Positions 25,441 to 34,167 of a DNA stretch of 64,000 nt are shown one piece after another. The DNA comes from Enterobacteriaceae bacterium UBA7338 (lineage in GTDB: Bacteria > Pseudomonadota > Gammaproteobacteria > Enterobacterales > Enterobacteriaceae). The notes below the pieces were generated by a model. That model did not search any database. It was given only the letters and a program-made list of their open reading frames with translations, and had not been told where the DNA came from. The position numbers were made by a program, and so were the translations under genes. How positions within the stretch are numbered: position 1 is the stretch's first letter; every line of letters begins with the position of its first letter. Location: contig DKPJ01000012.1 of the NCBI GenBank assembly GCA_002480085.1, forward strand, positions 222,698 through 286,697, read 5' to 3'.

Positions 25441-26610
25441 ATGAACAAACCTATCAAACGGCTTGAGATCATAAAAAACGCCATTGAGCTGGAGGATGAG
25501 GTCATCATCCATAGCCAGCTCGGCTGGCTGAAAAGCAACGCTCAGGATCCTGAGCTGGCGTTTATCGTTGCCGCGCTGGAGCAGAAGAACTACTCGGCGG
25601 CGTTACAGGCTATCGCCGCCTGGCTCCAGAGCCAGCGGGCGGTGACCCAGTGGCACGATCCGCAGGTGGCGGCCAGCAAGCTGGAGCTGAAGGCGCTGGA
25701 GGAGCAGATGCGGGAGCTGATCGATAAGCGTAACGCCCGTATTCAAATCCTCGACGACTTTAACGATAGCTATATGAAGCGCCTTGGGCCGCTGATGGCG
25801 CAGATCCTACGCCTGCGTCAGGCGCTGGCGGAAGCCACGCTGCGCAGGCAGCAGGCGGAAGCCCGGCGGCGGGAAGCGGACTACCTGCGCTGCCAGCAGT
25901 ATATGGCCCAGGCCGTTGAGGAGTTAACGTCATTGACCCAGCGCTGGCGCAGCCTGCCCGCCAGCTCGTCGCAGGCAGCGGATACTCGCCGTCGCGTTCA
26001 GCAGCAAAACGCCCTCATCGCCTCCCTGCTGGCCGAAGCCCAGGAGCTGGAGAAAGGACTCACCCGTGAGGAGGAGCCGGCCCGCCAGGCACGGGACGAG
26101 GCGCGTCAGGAGTATGAGGAGTATCAGGAGCAGCAGCACGATGCCCAGGCACGCTTTAGCTTTGAGCAGAAGCTCTCGCAGGACGAGCGCCAGGAGTTGA
26201 AAAAGCTATGGCGACAGGCCAGCAAGCTGTGCCACCCGGATCTGGTGGACGACGAGCTGAAAGACGAGGCTAACGCGATGATGGTCCAGCTTAACCAGGC
26301 CCGGCAGCGCGGCGACGTCGCCGCCGTCCGCTCGCTCTTTGCCCGCCTGCAGAAAGGGCTGGGCCCGCTGATGGCCAGCGACAGGCTTAACGATCTCACC
26401 CGCCTGCGGGCAAGGATCGCCGAGGTCAAGGATCACATCACCGGGCTGCTGGCGGAGCTTAGCAAGCTGGAGGGCGAGAGCGCCTGGCAGCTGGTCTCTT
26501 CCCTACAGGATCAGGAGGGTTACTTCGTCCAGCAGGAGAAAGCCCTGGCGGAGGTGTGCACCTCGCTGGAACGACAGGTCAGCGAGGCGCAGTACGACGC
26601 GGTCGCCTGA
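25441..26610 (+). CDS. Coiled-coil protein with a C-terminal J-domain-like HPD motif
   Basis: The 389-residue protein has an N-terminal helical part (1-75), then long coiled coils (about 78-245 and 310-385). Between them is a J-domain-like segment: LKKLWRQASKLCHPD with HPD at 265-267, followed by MMVQLNQARQRGD, which resembles helices II and III of DnaJ. A canonical helix I is not evident. The HPD tripeptide normally stimulates the ATPase of an Hsp70 such as DnaK. It lies 75 bp after the unknown gene, in the same direction, and its stop is 5 bp from the convergent yqjH. It has higher GC than the rest of the island. The role in the cassette is unknown. Confidence 0.75.
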   Translation: MNKPIKRLEIIKNAIELEDEVIIHSQLGWLKSNAQDPELAFIVAALEQKNYSAALQAIAAWLQSQRAVTQWHDPQVAASKLELKALEEQMRELIDKRNARIQILDDFNDSYMKRLGPLMAQILRLRQALAEATLRRQQAEARRREADYLRCQQYMAQAVEELTSLTQRWRSLPASSSQAADTRRRVQQQNALIASLLAEAQELEKGLTREEEPARQARDEARQEYEEYQEQQHDAQARFSFEQKLSQDERQELKKLWRQASKLCHPDLVDDELKDEANAMMVQLNQARQRGDVAAVRSLFARLQKGLGPLMASDRLNDLTRLRARIAEVKDHITGLLAELSKLEGESAWQLVSSLQDQEGYFVQQEKALAEVCTSLERQVSEAQYDAVA

Positions 26611-26615
26611 CGCCG

Positions 26616-27395
26616 TTACTTATCGTGCCAGTAGGCGGCAGCGCGCACCAGCTGCGGATCGATAGCGTCAGTCTCAAACCGGCGACTGACGTTTTTCACG
26701 ACCTTCCCTTCCCCGGTTAGCCAGATAAAGTAGTCATCCTGCGGGATGCTAACCTGCGCCAGACGCTGGTCCAGCACCTCTTCGCTATGGCCAATAATCC
26801 ACTCGATAGCAAACTCATCCAGATGGGCCAGATAGTCCTTATAACGCTCGTCGCCGATGGTAACGATGGCCGTCACCTGCGGGCGTACCGCCAGCTGGCG
26901 CAGCGTTTCCAGGCGGCGACGCAGGGCGGGCATACCACTCTCGTCGCAGGCATAGAGCTGCCAGGCGTAATCTTCCGGCACCACCAGTGAACCACGCGGC
27001 CCGCCAATCGTCAGGGTATCACCGACCTGCGCGCTCTCGGCCCAGCGGCTGGCGACGCCGCCGTCGTGGATGAAAAAGTCGAGGCTCAGTTCGTGACGGG
27101 CTTCGTCGTAGAGCGGCGTGTAGTCGCGCGAGGCCGGACGCACGCCGTCCCCCCAGACAATGCCCTCTTCCGTTACCGTCGGCGGCACAAACGGCTGACC
27201 CGGTTCGGGGAAGAATACCTTGGTGTGATCGTCAAAGCCCCGGCTGCTAAAGCCCGCCAGCGCCTCTCCCCCCAGCACGATGCGCTGGAAACCTGCTCCG
27301 ATGCGCTCCACGCGCAGCACCGTCAGCTCACGAAAGCGCAGTTCGTTGCGCACGCGCTGCGGATAACGTCGATCTTGTTTCGTCATGTTAGCCAT
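26616..27395 (-). CDS. yqjH: NADPH-dependent ferric-chelate reductase YqjH
   Basis: YqjH is a siderophore-interacting-protein (ViuB-type) flavoprotein that reduces ferric siderophore complexes in the cytoplasm to release iron. The product (259 aa; E. coli 254) has the FAD-binding RDYTPLYDE motif near residue 90 and GGPRGSLVVPEDY, and the C-terminal NAD(P)-binding lobe ends in RAAAYWHDK. Two starts are possible, MANMTKQD at 27395 and MTKQD at 27386; the second has the better-placed purine tract. It is divergent from yqjI, whose product represses it in E. coli, and a Fur-like box and paired operators lie between them. Confidence 0.93.
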   Translation of the reverse strand: MANMTKQDRRYPQRVRNELRFRELTVLRVERIGAGFQRIVLGGEALAGFSSRGFDDHTKVFFPEPGQPFVPPTVTEEGIVWGDGVRPASRDYTPLYDEARHELSLDFFIHDGGVASRWAESAQVGDTLTIGGPRGSLVVPEDYAWQLYACDESGMPALRRRLETLRQLAVRPQVTAIVTIGDERYKDYLAHLDEFAIEWIIGHSEEVLDQRLAQVSIPQDDYFIWLTGEGKVVKNVSRRFETDAIDPQLVRAAAYWHDK

Positions 27396-27409
27396 CCCAA
27401 GTGGAATAC

Positions 27410-27422
27410 GATATATCTAAAT
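27410..27422. promoter_or_regulatory. Operator half of a paired YqjI-type site (yqjH side)
   Basis: GATATATCTAAAT here is repeated exactly, in inverted orientation, at 27525-27537 next to yqjI. In E. coli YqjI binds palindromic sites in this intergenic region. Identity over 13 bp supports two copies of one operator. Confidence 0.6.
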
Positions 27423-27433
27423 AAATTTTAAAT

Positions 27434-27452
27434 GATAATGATTGCTACTTAG
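27434..27452. promoter_or_regulatory. Fur-box-like sequence upstream of yqjH
   Basis: GATAATGAT at 27434-27442 equals the first nine bases of the 19-bp Fur consensus; the right half is poorly matched. It lies 39 bp before the yqjH start. E. coli yqjH is iron-repressed by Fur, so a Fur site is expected here. Confidence 0.5.
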
Positions 27453-27524
27453 ACAGAATGCAAGAATTTTTTTGATATCGTTAGACAAGCAGCCATTCCG
27501 CCATGTAGACTTACTTTAGACATA

Positions 27525-27537
27525 ATTTAGATATATC
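27525..27537. promoter_or_regulatory. Operator half of a paired YqjI-type site (yqjI side)
   Basis: ATTTAGATATATC is the exact reverse complement of 27410-27422 and lies 21 bp before the yqjI start, where bound repressor would block yqjI transcription. Confidence 0.6.
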
Positions 27538-27558
27538 AATTTATGGAAGACTCTAACC

Positions 27559-28074
27559 ATGCGCCATACCCATGAAGATCGTCCCCACCATCACAGCCAC
27601 GGCGGACGCCGTCAGCGTTTCTTCGGCCACGGCGAGCTGCGGCTGGTGGTGTTAGATATCCTGACCCGTAACGCCAGCCACGGCTATGAGCTGATCAAAG
27701 AGATCGAAAACCTGACCCAGGGCCACTACACCCCCAGCCCCGGCGTGATCTACCCGACCCTCGACTTCCTGCAGGAGCAGGCGTTCATTGAGATTAGCGA
27801 AGAGGAGAGTGGGCGTAAGAAGATTGCCATTACCGAAGCAGGCCAGCAGTGGCTGGAGGAGAATCAGGAGCATCTCCTGCATATTCAGGAGCGGATCAAA
27901 GCACGTGGCGTTGGGCACCAGCTGCGTAAAAATCCGCAGATGAAACGCGCCCTGGATAACTTCAAAGCCGTGCTGGATCTGAAGGTGAACCATGAAGAGA
28001 TCAGCCCCGCCCAGCTCAAGCAGATCATCGGCGTGATCGACCGGGCGGCGCTGGAGATCTCCCAGATGGATTAA
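27559..28074 (+). CDS. yqjI: PadR-family nickel-responsive repressor YqjI
   Basis: The 171-residue protein has a His-rich N terminus (MRHTHEDRPHHHSHGG), which in E. coli YqjI binds nickel or iron. A PadR winged helix follows (ELRLVVLDILTRNASHGYELIKEIE...SPGVIYPTLDFLQEQAFIE). YqjI represses yqjH and itself, and excess nickel relieves repression, which protects iron homeostasis. Here the His-rich leader is shorter than in E. coli YqjI as I recall it. Its stop overlaps the 3' end of the convergent chemoreceptor gene by 4 bp. Confidence 0.92.
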   Translation: MRHTHEDRPHHHSHGGRRQRFFGHGELRLVVLDILTRNASHGYELIKEIENLTQGHYTPSPGVIYPTLDFLQEQAFIEISEEESGRKKIAITEAGQQWLEENQEHLLHIQERIKARGVGHQLRKNPQMKRALDNFKAVLDLKVNHEEISPAQLKQIIGVIDRAALEISQMD

Positions 28075-29633
28075 GCGGTCGCCTCTGCGCGGCTGACGCG
28101 GAACACTTTGATCAGATCCTTCAGGTGCTGCGCCTGATCGTTCAGCGACGCTGCTGCCGCCACGGACTCTTCCACCAGGCTGGAGTTCTGTTGGGTAGTG
28201 GCGTCGATCAGGCCAATGGCGCTGTTGATCTGCGAAATACCCTCTGTCTGCTCATGGCTGGCATGGCCAATCTGCCGCAGGATGGTATCCATCTCCTCGA
28301 CGTTGCTCACCATACCGTTGATCAGTCCGCCTGCTTTTTCCACCAGCGCCATGCCTTCCCGCGCCTGGGTCGTGGAGTCTTCAATTAGCTGGCGGATATC
28401 ATTCGCCGACGAGGCGCTTTTCTGTGCCAGCTGACGCACTTCTCCGGCCACAACTGCAAAGCCGCGTCCGTGCTCGCCCGCGCGTGCGGCTTCAACCGCC
28501 GCGTTGAGCGCCAGGATATTGGTCTGGAATGCGATAGCGTCAATCAGGTTGATGATGTCAGACATGCGGCTGGAGGTGTCGTTGATAACGCGCATCTTCT
28601 CCGTCACCTGCTTCATCATCGCGCCGTTGTTTTTCACCACCGTGGCCGCGTCGGCGGAGAGCTGAGTCGCTTCGGTAGTATGGCTGGCGGTATTTTTCAC
28701 CGTGGCGGTGATCTGCTCCATTGAGGCTGCGGTCTGCTCCACGGAGCTGGCCTGCTCTTCGGTACGGGCCGCCAGGTCCTGATTACCGGCAACGATCTGT
28801 GCGGCGGCACTGGAGATATTCTCTGAACCAAACTGCACCTCCTGCACAATCTCCAGCAGGCGCGTCTTCATGGCCATCAGGGCATTCAGCAGCACGCCGG
28901 TCTCGTCCCGGTGCTTCACCTCCAGGGAGTGGGTCAGATCGCCGGCAGCAATCGCCTCTGCCAACTCCACCGCCTGCCCCAGCGGACGAGTGATGGCACG
29001 GACAATAAAGGTTCCCATCAGCACGGCGATAGCGATGCTGACCACCGTCAGCAGGATCAGCATCAGGCGGTTAGTGTTGAAGTCGCTGTCAACCCGGTTA
29101 CCTGCCTCGCGCATCCGCGCATCCTGAATCGCGATTAGCTCCATAACCTTCTGCGTATAGGCGTTCTGGATGGGGACGGTGGTGTTCATCATCTCCTGAA
29201 CCGCCGCTTCCCGGTTGCCGACTTTCACCGCCTCTAGAATACGGAAACGAGAGTCGAGGTACTGCTGGCGTACCCCACGCAGCTCGGTGAGGATCTTCTG
29301 TGCCTGCGGCTCGTCGAGCTGTTTCGTCAGCGTGTCCAGCAGCACCGTGATTTCGCCGCTGATGGCGGTCAGTTGCTGCTGCATACTCTCACTCCACTTC
29401 CCTTCGCTATCCAACAGCATCAGCTGCTGGGTGCTGACGAAGGTCTGAAATCTTTCTATAAGGTGGTTGGCTTTTACCGTGGTGGGATAATCACTGTTCA
29501 CAATAGTCTGCATGCCATTATTTGCGCGACTCAGGCTAAATAGTGAAAGGCAGGAACTTGCTACCATTAAGAGAATAAAGAACCCGAATGCCAGAAATAA
29601 CTTTGTGCCGATCTTTACGTCATGTAAGAACAT
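28071..29633 (-). CDS. Methyl-accepting chemotaxis protein with a four-helix-bundle sensor
   Basis: This 520-residue chemoreceptor has a first membrane helix (about 11-32), a periplasmic four-helix-bundle sensor (about 40-185), a second helix (about 190-213), and a HAMP domain (IVRAITRPLGQAVELAEAIA). The long signalling coiled coil carries the hairpin core DAIAFQTNILALNAAVEAAR. Nothing like the C-terminal NWETF docking pentapeptide is present, so it should depend on other receptors for CheR/CheB. The ligand is unknown. It is inserted between yqjI and aer, where E. coli has no gene. A strong sigma-28 promoter lies 40 bp upstream. Confidence 0.93.
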   Translation of the reverse strand: MFLHDVKIGTKLFLAFGFFILLMVASSCLSLFSLSRANNGMQTIVNSDYPTTVKANHLIERFQTFVSTQQLMLLDSEGKWSESMQQQLTAISGEITVLLDTLTKQLDEPQAQKILTELRGVRQQYLDSRFRILEAVKVGNREAAVQEMMNTTVPIQNAYTQKVMELIAIQDARMREAGNRVDSDFNTNRLMLILLTVVSIAIAVLMGTFIVRAITRPLGQAVELAEAIAAGDLTHSLEVKHRDETGVLLNALMAMKTRLLEIVQEVQFGSENISSAAAQIVAGNQDLAARTEEQASSVEQTAASMEQITATVKNTASHTTEATQLSADAATVVKNNGAMMKQVTEKMRVINDTSSRMSDIINLIDAIAFQTNILALNAAVEAARAGEHGRGFAVVAGEVRQLAQKSASSANDIRQLIEDSTTQAREGMALVEKAGGLINGMVSNVEEMDTILRQIGHASHEQTEGISQINSAIGLIDATTQQNSSLVEESVAAAASLNDQAQHLKDLIKVFRVSRAEATA

Positions 29634-29672
29634 ATATACTCCATCAAGGTGATTATCTCTATGACGATCACG

Positions 29673-29699
29673 TTATCGGTAACGGCGCCGCTAACTTTA
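29673..29699 (-). promoter_or_regulatory. Sigma-28 (FliA) promoter of the chemoreceptor gene
   Basis: On the minus strand TAAAGTTA (29699-29692), an 11-bp spacer, then ACCGATAA (29680-29673). This matches the flagellar consensus TAAAGTTT-N11-GCCGATAA at 14 of 16 positions, 40 bp before the ATG. Confidence 0.85.
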
Positions 29700-29833
29700 T
29701 GACTTTGATCGTTTTTACATTGGATAATTCCGATGATGGATAGGCACAGGCTATTAATTGAAGATCATCGATCGTTATATGACCGTAAGTAGCACGATTT
29801 AACAAATAGATTAAAAATTAATTACACCATCGC

Positions 29834-29870
29834 AAAAAAAGCCGCCTGATTGATAACAACCAGGCGGCTT
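29834..29870 (-). terminator. Intrinsic terminator of aer
   Basis: Read on the minus strand, AAGCCGCCTG and CAGGCGGCTT form a 10-bp stem with a 12-nt loop, followed by a run of seven T residues. It lies 18 bp after the aer stop and separates aer from the upstream region of the other chemoreceptor. Confidence 0.9.
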
Positions 29871-29887
29871 AAAATAAAAGCAGCTCA

Positions 29888-31408
29888 TTAATGCAGAACG
29901 GTAACCGCATCTTCCAGACGGTTAGCGCGATGCTTAACCATCGCAGAGATTTGCGCGCTCTCCTCTACCAGCTCGGCATTTTTTTGCGTGATGCCGTCCA
30001 GCTCGGCCACCGCCCGGGTTAGCTCCGACAGCCCGGTGGCCTGCTCAGAGGTAGAGTGGCTGATCTGGGCAATCAGACGCGTGACGTTTTTTACCTGCTC
30101 CACGATATCGTCCATGGTACGCCCGGCGGCGTGAACCTGATCTGCCCCGGACTGCACCTTGCTGGCGCTGGCATCAATCAGCTTGCGGATATCATTCGCC
30201 GCGTTAGCGCTGCGGTTTGCCAGGTGACGAACCTCCCCGGCCACCACGGCAAAGCCTTTGCCCTGCTCCCCGGCGCGAGCCGCTTCAACCGCCGCGTTAA
30301 GCGCCAGGATATTGGTCTGGAAAGCGATATCGTTGATAAGCGAGGTGATCGAGCCGATACGCTGCGTGCTGTCGGCAATGTCATCCATGGTTTTCACCAC
30401 CGTCTGCATCGCCTCCCCGCCTTCGCTCGCGGCGGTGCTGGCCTCCATCGATAGCTTATCGACTTCAGCAGCGGTTTCGGAGTTGCTCTGTACCGAGGCC
30501 GCCATCTGGTTCATGGTTGCCACGGTCTGCTGGACGTTGGTGACCGTCTGACGGGTGCGGTCGTTGAGATCTTCATTACCCTGTGCCAGGCGATCGCTGC
30601 CGTTACGCACGCTGGCTACCTGGCTGGAAATATCATTAATTAACCAGCGGCACATCAGGCCCAGCTGGCCAACCGCGCGCAGGGTGAGTCCCAGCTCGTC
30701 GCTGCGGTTCAGGTGAGCGACGCTGTTTCGCTCGCCGGTGGCGACCTTCAGCGCCTGACGCGCCACGTTCTCTACCGGGCGGACGATCTGCTGCTCAAAT
30801 AGCCATGTGCCGAGCAGCACCACTACCGCGCTGGCCGCCAGCGCGCTCCATCCGGCATGGCTTAGGGCGAGCGAGGCCGCCAGCAGCGCAAACAGCACCG
30901 CCATCACGCCGCGCACCCGCCAGCGCAGCGGCATGGCTGGCAGTTTGCCGAGCCAGCCTTTACGCACCATCAGACCTTTATGGATGCGCTTGTTGCTGCG
31001 CCCTTCATTCAGCGCCTTGTAGAGCGGCTCAACCGCGGCGATCTCTTCCGGCGTCGCCCGGTTACGGATCGACATGTAGCCCGTTGTTTGACCGTTACGC
31101 ACCACCGGCACCGCGTTAGCCCGCACCCAGTAGTGATCGCCATTTTTACGGCGGTTTTTCACGATGCCGCTCCACGGCTCCCCCTGCTGGAGCGTGTACC
31201 ACATATCGGCAAAGGCCGCTTTCGGCATGTCCGGATGGCGTACCAGGTTGTGCGGCTGACCCAGCAGCTCGTTGAGCGTATAGCCGCTCACCTGAACAAA
31301 GGTGTCGTTAGCGTGGGTCAGGTAGCTTTGCAGATCGGTGGTGGACATCAGGGTGGTGTCATCGTCCAGCGGGTACTCGTTCTGGGTGACATAGCGTTGA
31401 GAGGACAT
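29888..31408 (-). CDS. aer: Aerotaxis / redox receptor Aer
   Basis: Aer senses cellular redox state through FAD bound in a cytoplasmic N-terminal PAS domain (about 20-120, with NRRKNGDHYWVRANAVP) and steers motility toward oxygen. Then come an F1 linker, a membrane anchor (about 165-205), HAMP, and the signalling domain with DIAFQTNILALNAAVEAAR. The ATG at 31408 (MSSQRYVTQ) gives 506 residues, exactly the E. coli length, and has AAGGA at 7-8 bases; an ATG three codons earlier would overlap that site. A sigma-28 promoter is upstream, and the gene is divergent from patA as in E. coli. Confidence 0.96.
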   Translation of the reverse strand: MSSQRYVTQNEYPLDDDTTLMSTTDLQSYLTHANDTFVQVSGYTLNELLGQPHNLVRHPDMPKAAFADMWYTLQQGEPWSGIVKNRRKNGDHYWVRANAVPVVRNGQTTGYMSIRNRATPEEIAAVEPLYKALNEGRSNKRIHKGLMVRKGWLGKLPAMPLRWRVRGVMAVLFALLAASLALSHAGWSALAASAVVVLLGTWLFEQQIVRPVENVARQALKVATGERNSVAHLNRSDELGLTLRAVGQLGLMCRWLINDISSQVASVRNGSDRLAQGNEDLNDRTRQTVTNVQQTVATMNQMAASVQSNSETAAEVDKLSMEASTAASEGGEAMQTVVKTMDDIADSTQRIGSITSLINDIAFQTNILALNAAVEAARAGEQGKGFAVVAGEVRHLANRSANAANDIRKLIDASASKVQSGADQVHAAGRTMDDIVEQVKNVTRLIAQISHSTSEQATGLSELTRAVAELDGITQKNAELVEESAQISAMVKHRANRLEDAVTVLH

Positions 31409-31457
31409 GGCGGGCATTCCTTGCAGGTGTTATATGTTAATTTTTTAGACTAATCTT

Positions 31458-31484
31458 TTTTCGGCGGTAAAAAATTTATCTTTA
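31458..31484 (-). promoter_or_regulatory. Sigma-28 (FliA) promoter of aer
   Basis: On the minus strand TAAAGATA (31484-31477), an 11-bp spacer, then GCCGAAAA (31465-31458), close to the flagellar consensus. It lies 50 bp before the aer ATG. E. coli aer is also FliA-dependent. Confidence 0.82.
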
Positions 31485-31558
31485 GTTGTTAAAACCGATC
31501 GCGATCGCAAAATACCGCTAAACCGCACGTTTTATACGCCCTTCTGCGCAGCATATTC

Positions 31559-31575
31559 TGCACTCATCTGGTGCA
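31559..31575. promoter_or_regulatory. NtrC-type enhancer palindrome upstream of patA
   Basis: TGCACT-CATCT-GGTGCA matches the NtrC consensus TGCACC-N5-GGTGCA in 11 of 12 specified positions. It lies about 140 bp before the sigma-54 promoter of patA, a normal enhancer distance. The rest of 31485-31713 shows no other element I can support. Confidence 0.72.
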
Positions 31576-31713
31576 GCACATCGCGCTAGCCTGCAAAATC
31601 CCTCTTAAAATGCCCCCTGGTTCGGTACGTTTGACATAATTTGGCATGATTAAATTTTGTGCAGCGCTGTTTTAGCCTGGCGTTTATCCCGATTTTTGCT
31701 ACCTATGCCGAAG

Positions 31714-31729
31714 TGGCGTAATCCCTGCA
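31714..31729 (+). promoter_or_regulatory. Sigma-54 promoter of patA
   Basis: TGGCGTAATCCCTGCA has GG and GC separated by exactly ten bases, the invariant -24/-12 signature of sigma-54. A start about 12 bp downstream (near 31741) leaves a 35-nt leader before the TTG start of patA. E. coli patA is sigma-54-dependent. Confidence 0.85.
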
Positions 31730-31775
31730 ATAATTTATGCAGTATCGCGTGATACGCCATCCCCGGGAGCTCATT

Positions 31776-33155
<1,380 letters not shown>

Positions 33156-33158
33156 CTA

Positions 33159-33190
33159 CGTTGGCCCCTCTCTGCGGATGGGGGCCAACG
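33159..33190. terminator. Perfect 10-bp hairpin between convergent patA and the small membrane gene
   Basis: CGTTGGCCCC (33159-33168) pairs perfectly with GGGGCCAACG (33181-33190), loop 12 nt. There is no T tract on either side. It starts 4 bp after the patA stop and probably marks the transcript end or protects it from decay. Confidence 0.55.
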
Positions 33191-33193
33191 CCA

Positions 33194-33448
33194 CTATTTA
33201 GTGAAAAAATGTAGGCTCTGAATAATGATGTTATAGAGCACTATCGCGACCAGCAGTGAACCACCGAGGTTCACGTAAAACCAGAGATCGTCAAAATTGT
33301 CCTGGCTTGCATAGCCGTACAGCCACTGTGAAAAATTTGATGTTGTCTCTTCGCTGATAAATGCCGACGCATCAATTACTTTTGCACACAGGCAAAACAG
33401 AAGGATAAAGAGCGCAGTTTTCGCTACCTTACGGGCAAGTGTTGCCAT
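33194..33448 (-). CDS. Small two-helix membrane protein, putative immunity partner
   Basis: The 84-residue protein has a hydrophobic N-terminal segment (KTALFILLFCLCAKVIDASA, about 11-29) that may be a membrane anchor or signal. A polar loop of about 30 residues rich in Asp and Ser follows, then a second membrane helix (about 59-79, NLGGSLLVAIVLYNIIIQSL). The family is unknown to me. GAGGT lies 8 bp before the ATG at 33448. The start is 20 bp inside the end of the Tlde1-like gene, so translation is coupled. Position and membrane location suggest protection against that toxin in the periplasm, by inference only. Confidence 0.72.
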   Translation of the reverse strand: MATLARKVAKTALFILLFCLCAKVIDASAFISEETTSNFSQWLYGYASQDNFDDLWFYVNLGGSLLVAIVLYNIIIQSLHFFTK

Positions 33449-33944
33449 TACTGATTACCTCAATAGAGCCAAACGTCATCAGGTTTTTCATACATGGAAC
33501 GGGTATTAGGGGTGTCCTTAAAAGAACATTCCGAATAAGCGCAAAATCTGAATTATGCTTGAGTGTTATACACCCTTTTAAGGTGACACCAGGATGCAAG
33601 CGAAAGTGACCCCGCCAAACAGCATTTATCCAGGTTCCATCATCAATGCTCCTGTCATCTCGATACAGCGCGAACCATTCGTTATGTCTGAACTGAGCAT
33701 GGTGAAACACCCTGTTAAAGTCATCCTTCGCGCCTGCCTGCAACCTTGACCATATACCGCCCTGGCCCCGTTGCACTATCCAGTATTTTCCCGCAGGAAT
33801 AGGTCCACTGTCAGGAATCGCCTGGCATCCCCCTCGATTACGGTAATTACCATTCCCTGAGAACGCCATAAAAGTACCGACGCCATAGAACGTTAGCGGT
33901 GAAAAATCCGCGCCGTTAATAACAAACTTTCCTTGTAACGCCAT
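33429..33944 (-). CDS. Tlde1/DUF2778-like L,D-transpeptidase-fold toxin
   Basis: The 171-residue protein without a signal peptide has the DUF2778 (Tlde1) pattern: an N-terminal FVINGADFSPLTFYGVGTF, a central GGCQAIPDSGPIPAGKYWIV, and the active-site block RLHPG-x(4)-GCITL with H117 and C125. Family members are type VI effectors that use this His/Cys pair to cut peptidoglycan tetrapeptides or exchange D-amino acids. The ATG at 33944 has GAGGG at 7-8 bp; six upstream codons are ignored. It overlaps the small membrane-protein gene by 20 bp. The pair stands between patA and fadH where E. coli has ygjH, ebg and other genes, which suggests insertion of a mobile toxin module. Confidence 0.82.
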   Translation of the reverse strand: MALQGKFVINGADFSPLTFYGVGTFMAFSGNGNYRNRGGCQAIPDSGPIPAGKYWIVQRGQGGIWSRLQAGAKDDFNRVFHHAQFRHNEWFALYRDDRSIDDGTWINAVWRGHFRLHPGVTLKGCITLKHNSDFALIRNVLLRTPLIPVPCMKNLMTFGSIEVISNGNTCP

Positions 33945-34167
33945 GTATATACCCTCAACCAATCAAATTAACCACTTATACTGTATGGTTTTATCGATTG
34001 CATTTAATACATTTCGTGCGCATCGTTAAGATAGCCTTATGAGTGTCCTTCACGCCATTCTTTGAATCCCATCACAACTGCTTCACGCGCCTTTTCCCTT
34101 TTATCTTGCGACGGCTAAATTAGAACTCATCCGACCACATAACAATAATTTTATACTGGAAGAGACA

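Noticed and set aside
16155..26615. Integrase-driven genomic island with attachment sites at ileX
   Set aside because: I found no integrase gene and no repeat of the tRNA 3' end at the right border near 26.6 kb, so site-specific integration cannot be supported.
34037..34114. 25-codon minus-strand fragment ending EAVVMGFKEWREGHS upstream of the Tlde1-like gene
   Set aside because: It looks protein-like and may be a remnant, but it is too short to assign and has no start; chance cannot be excluded.
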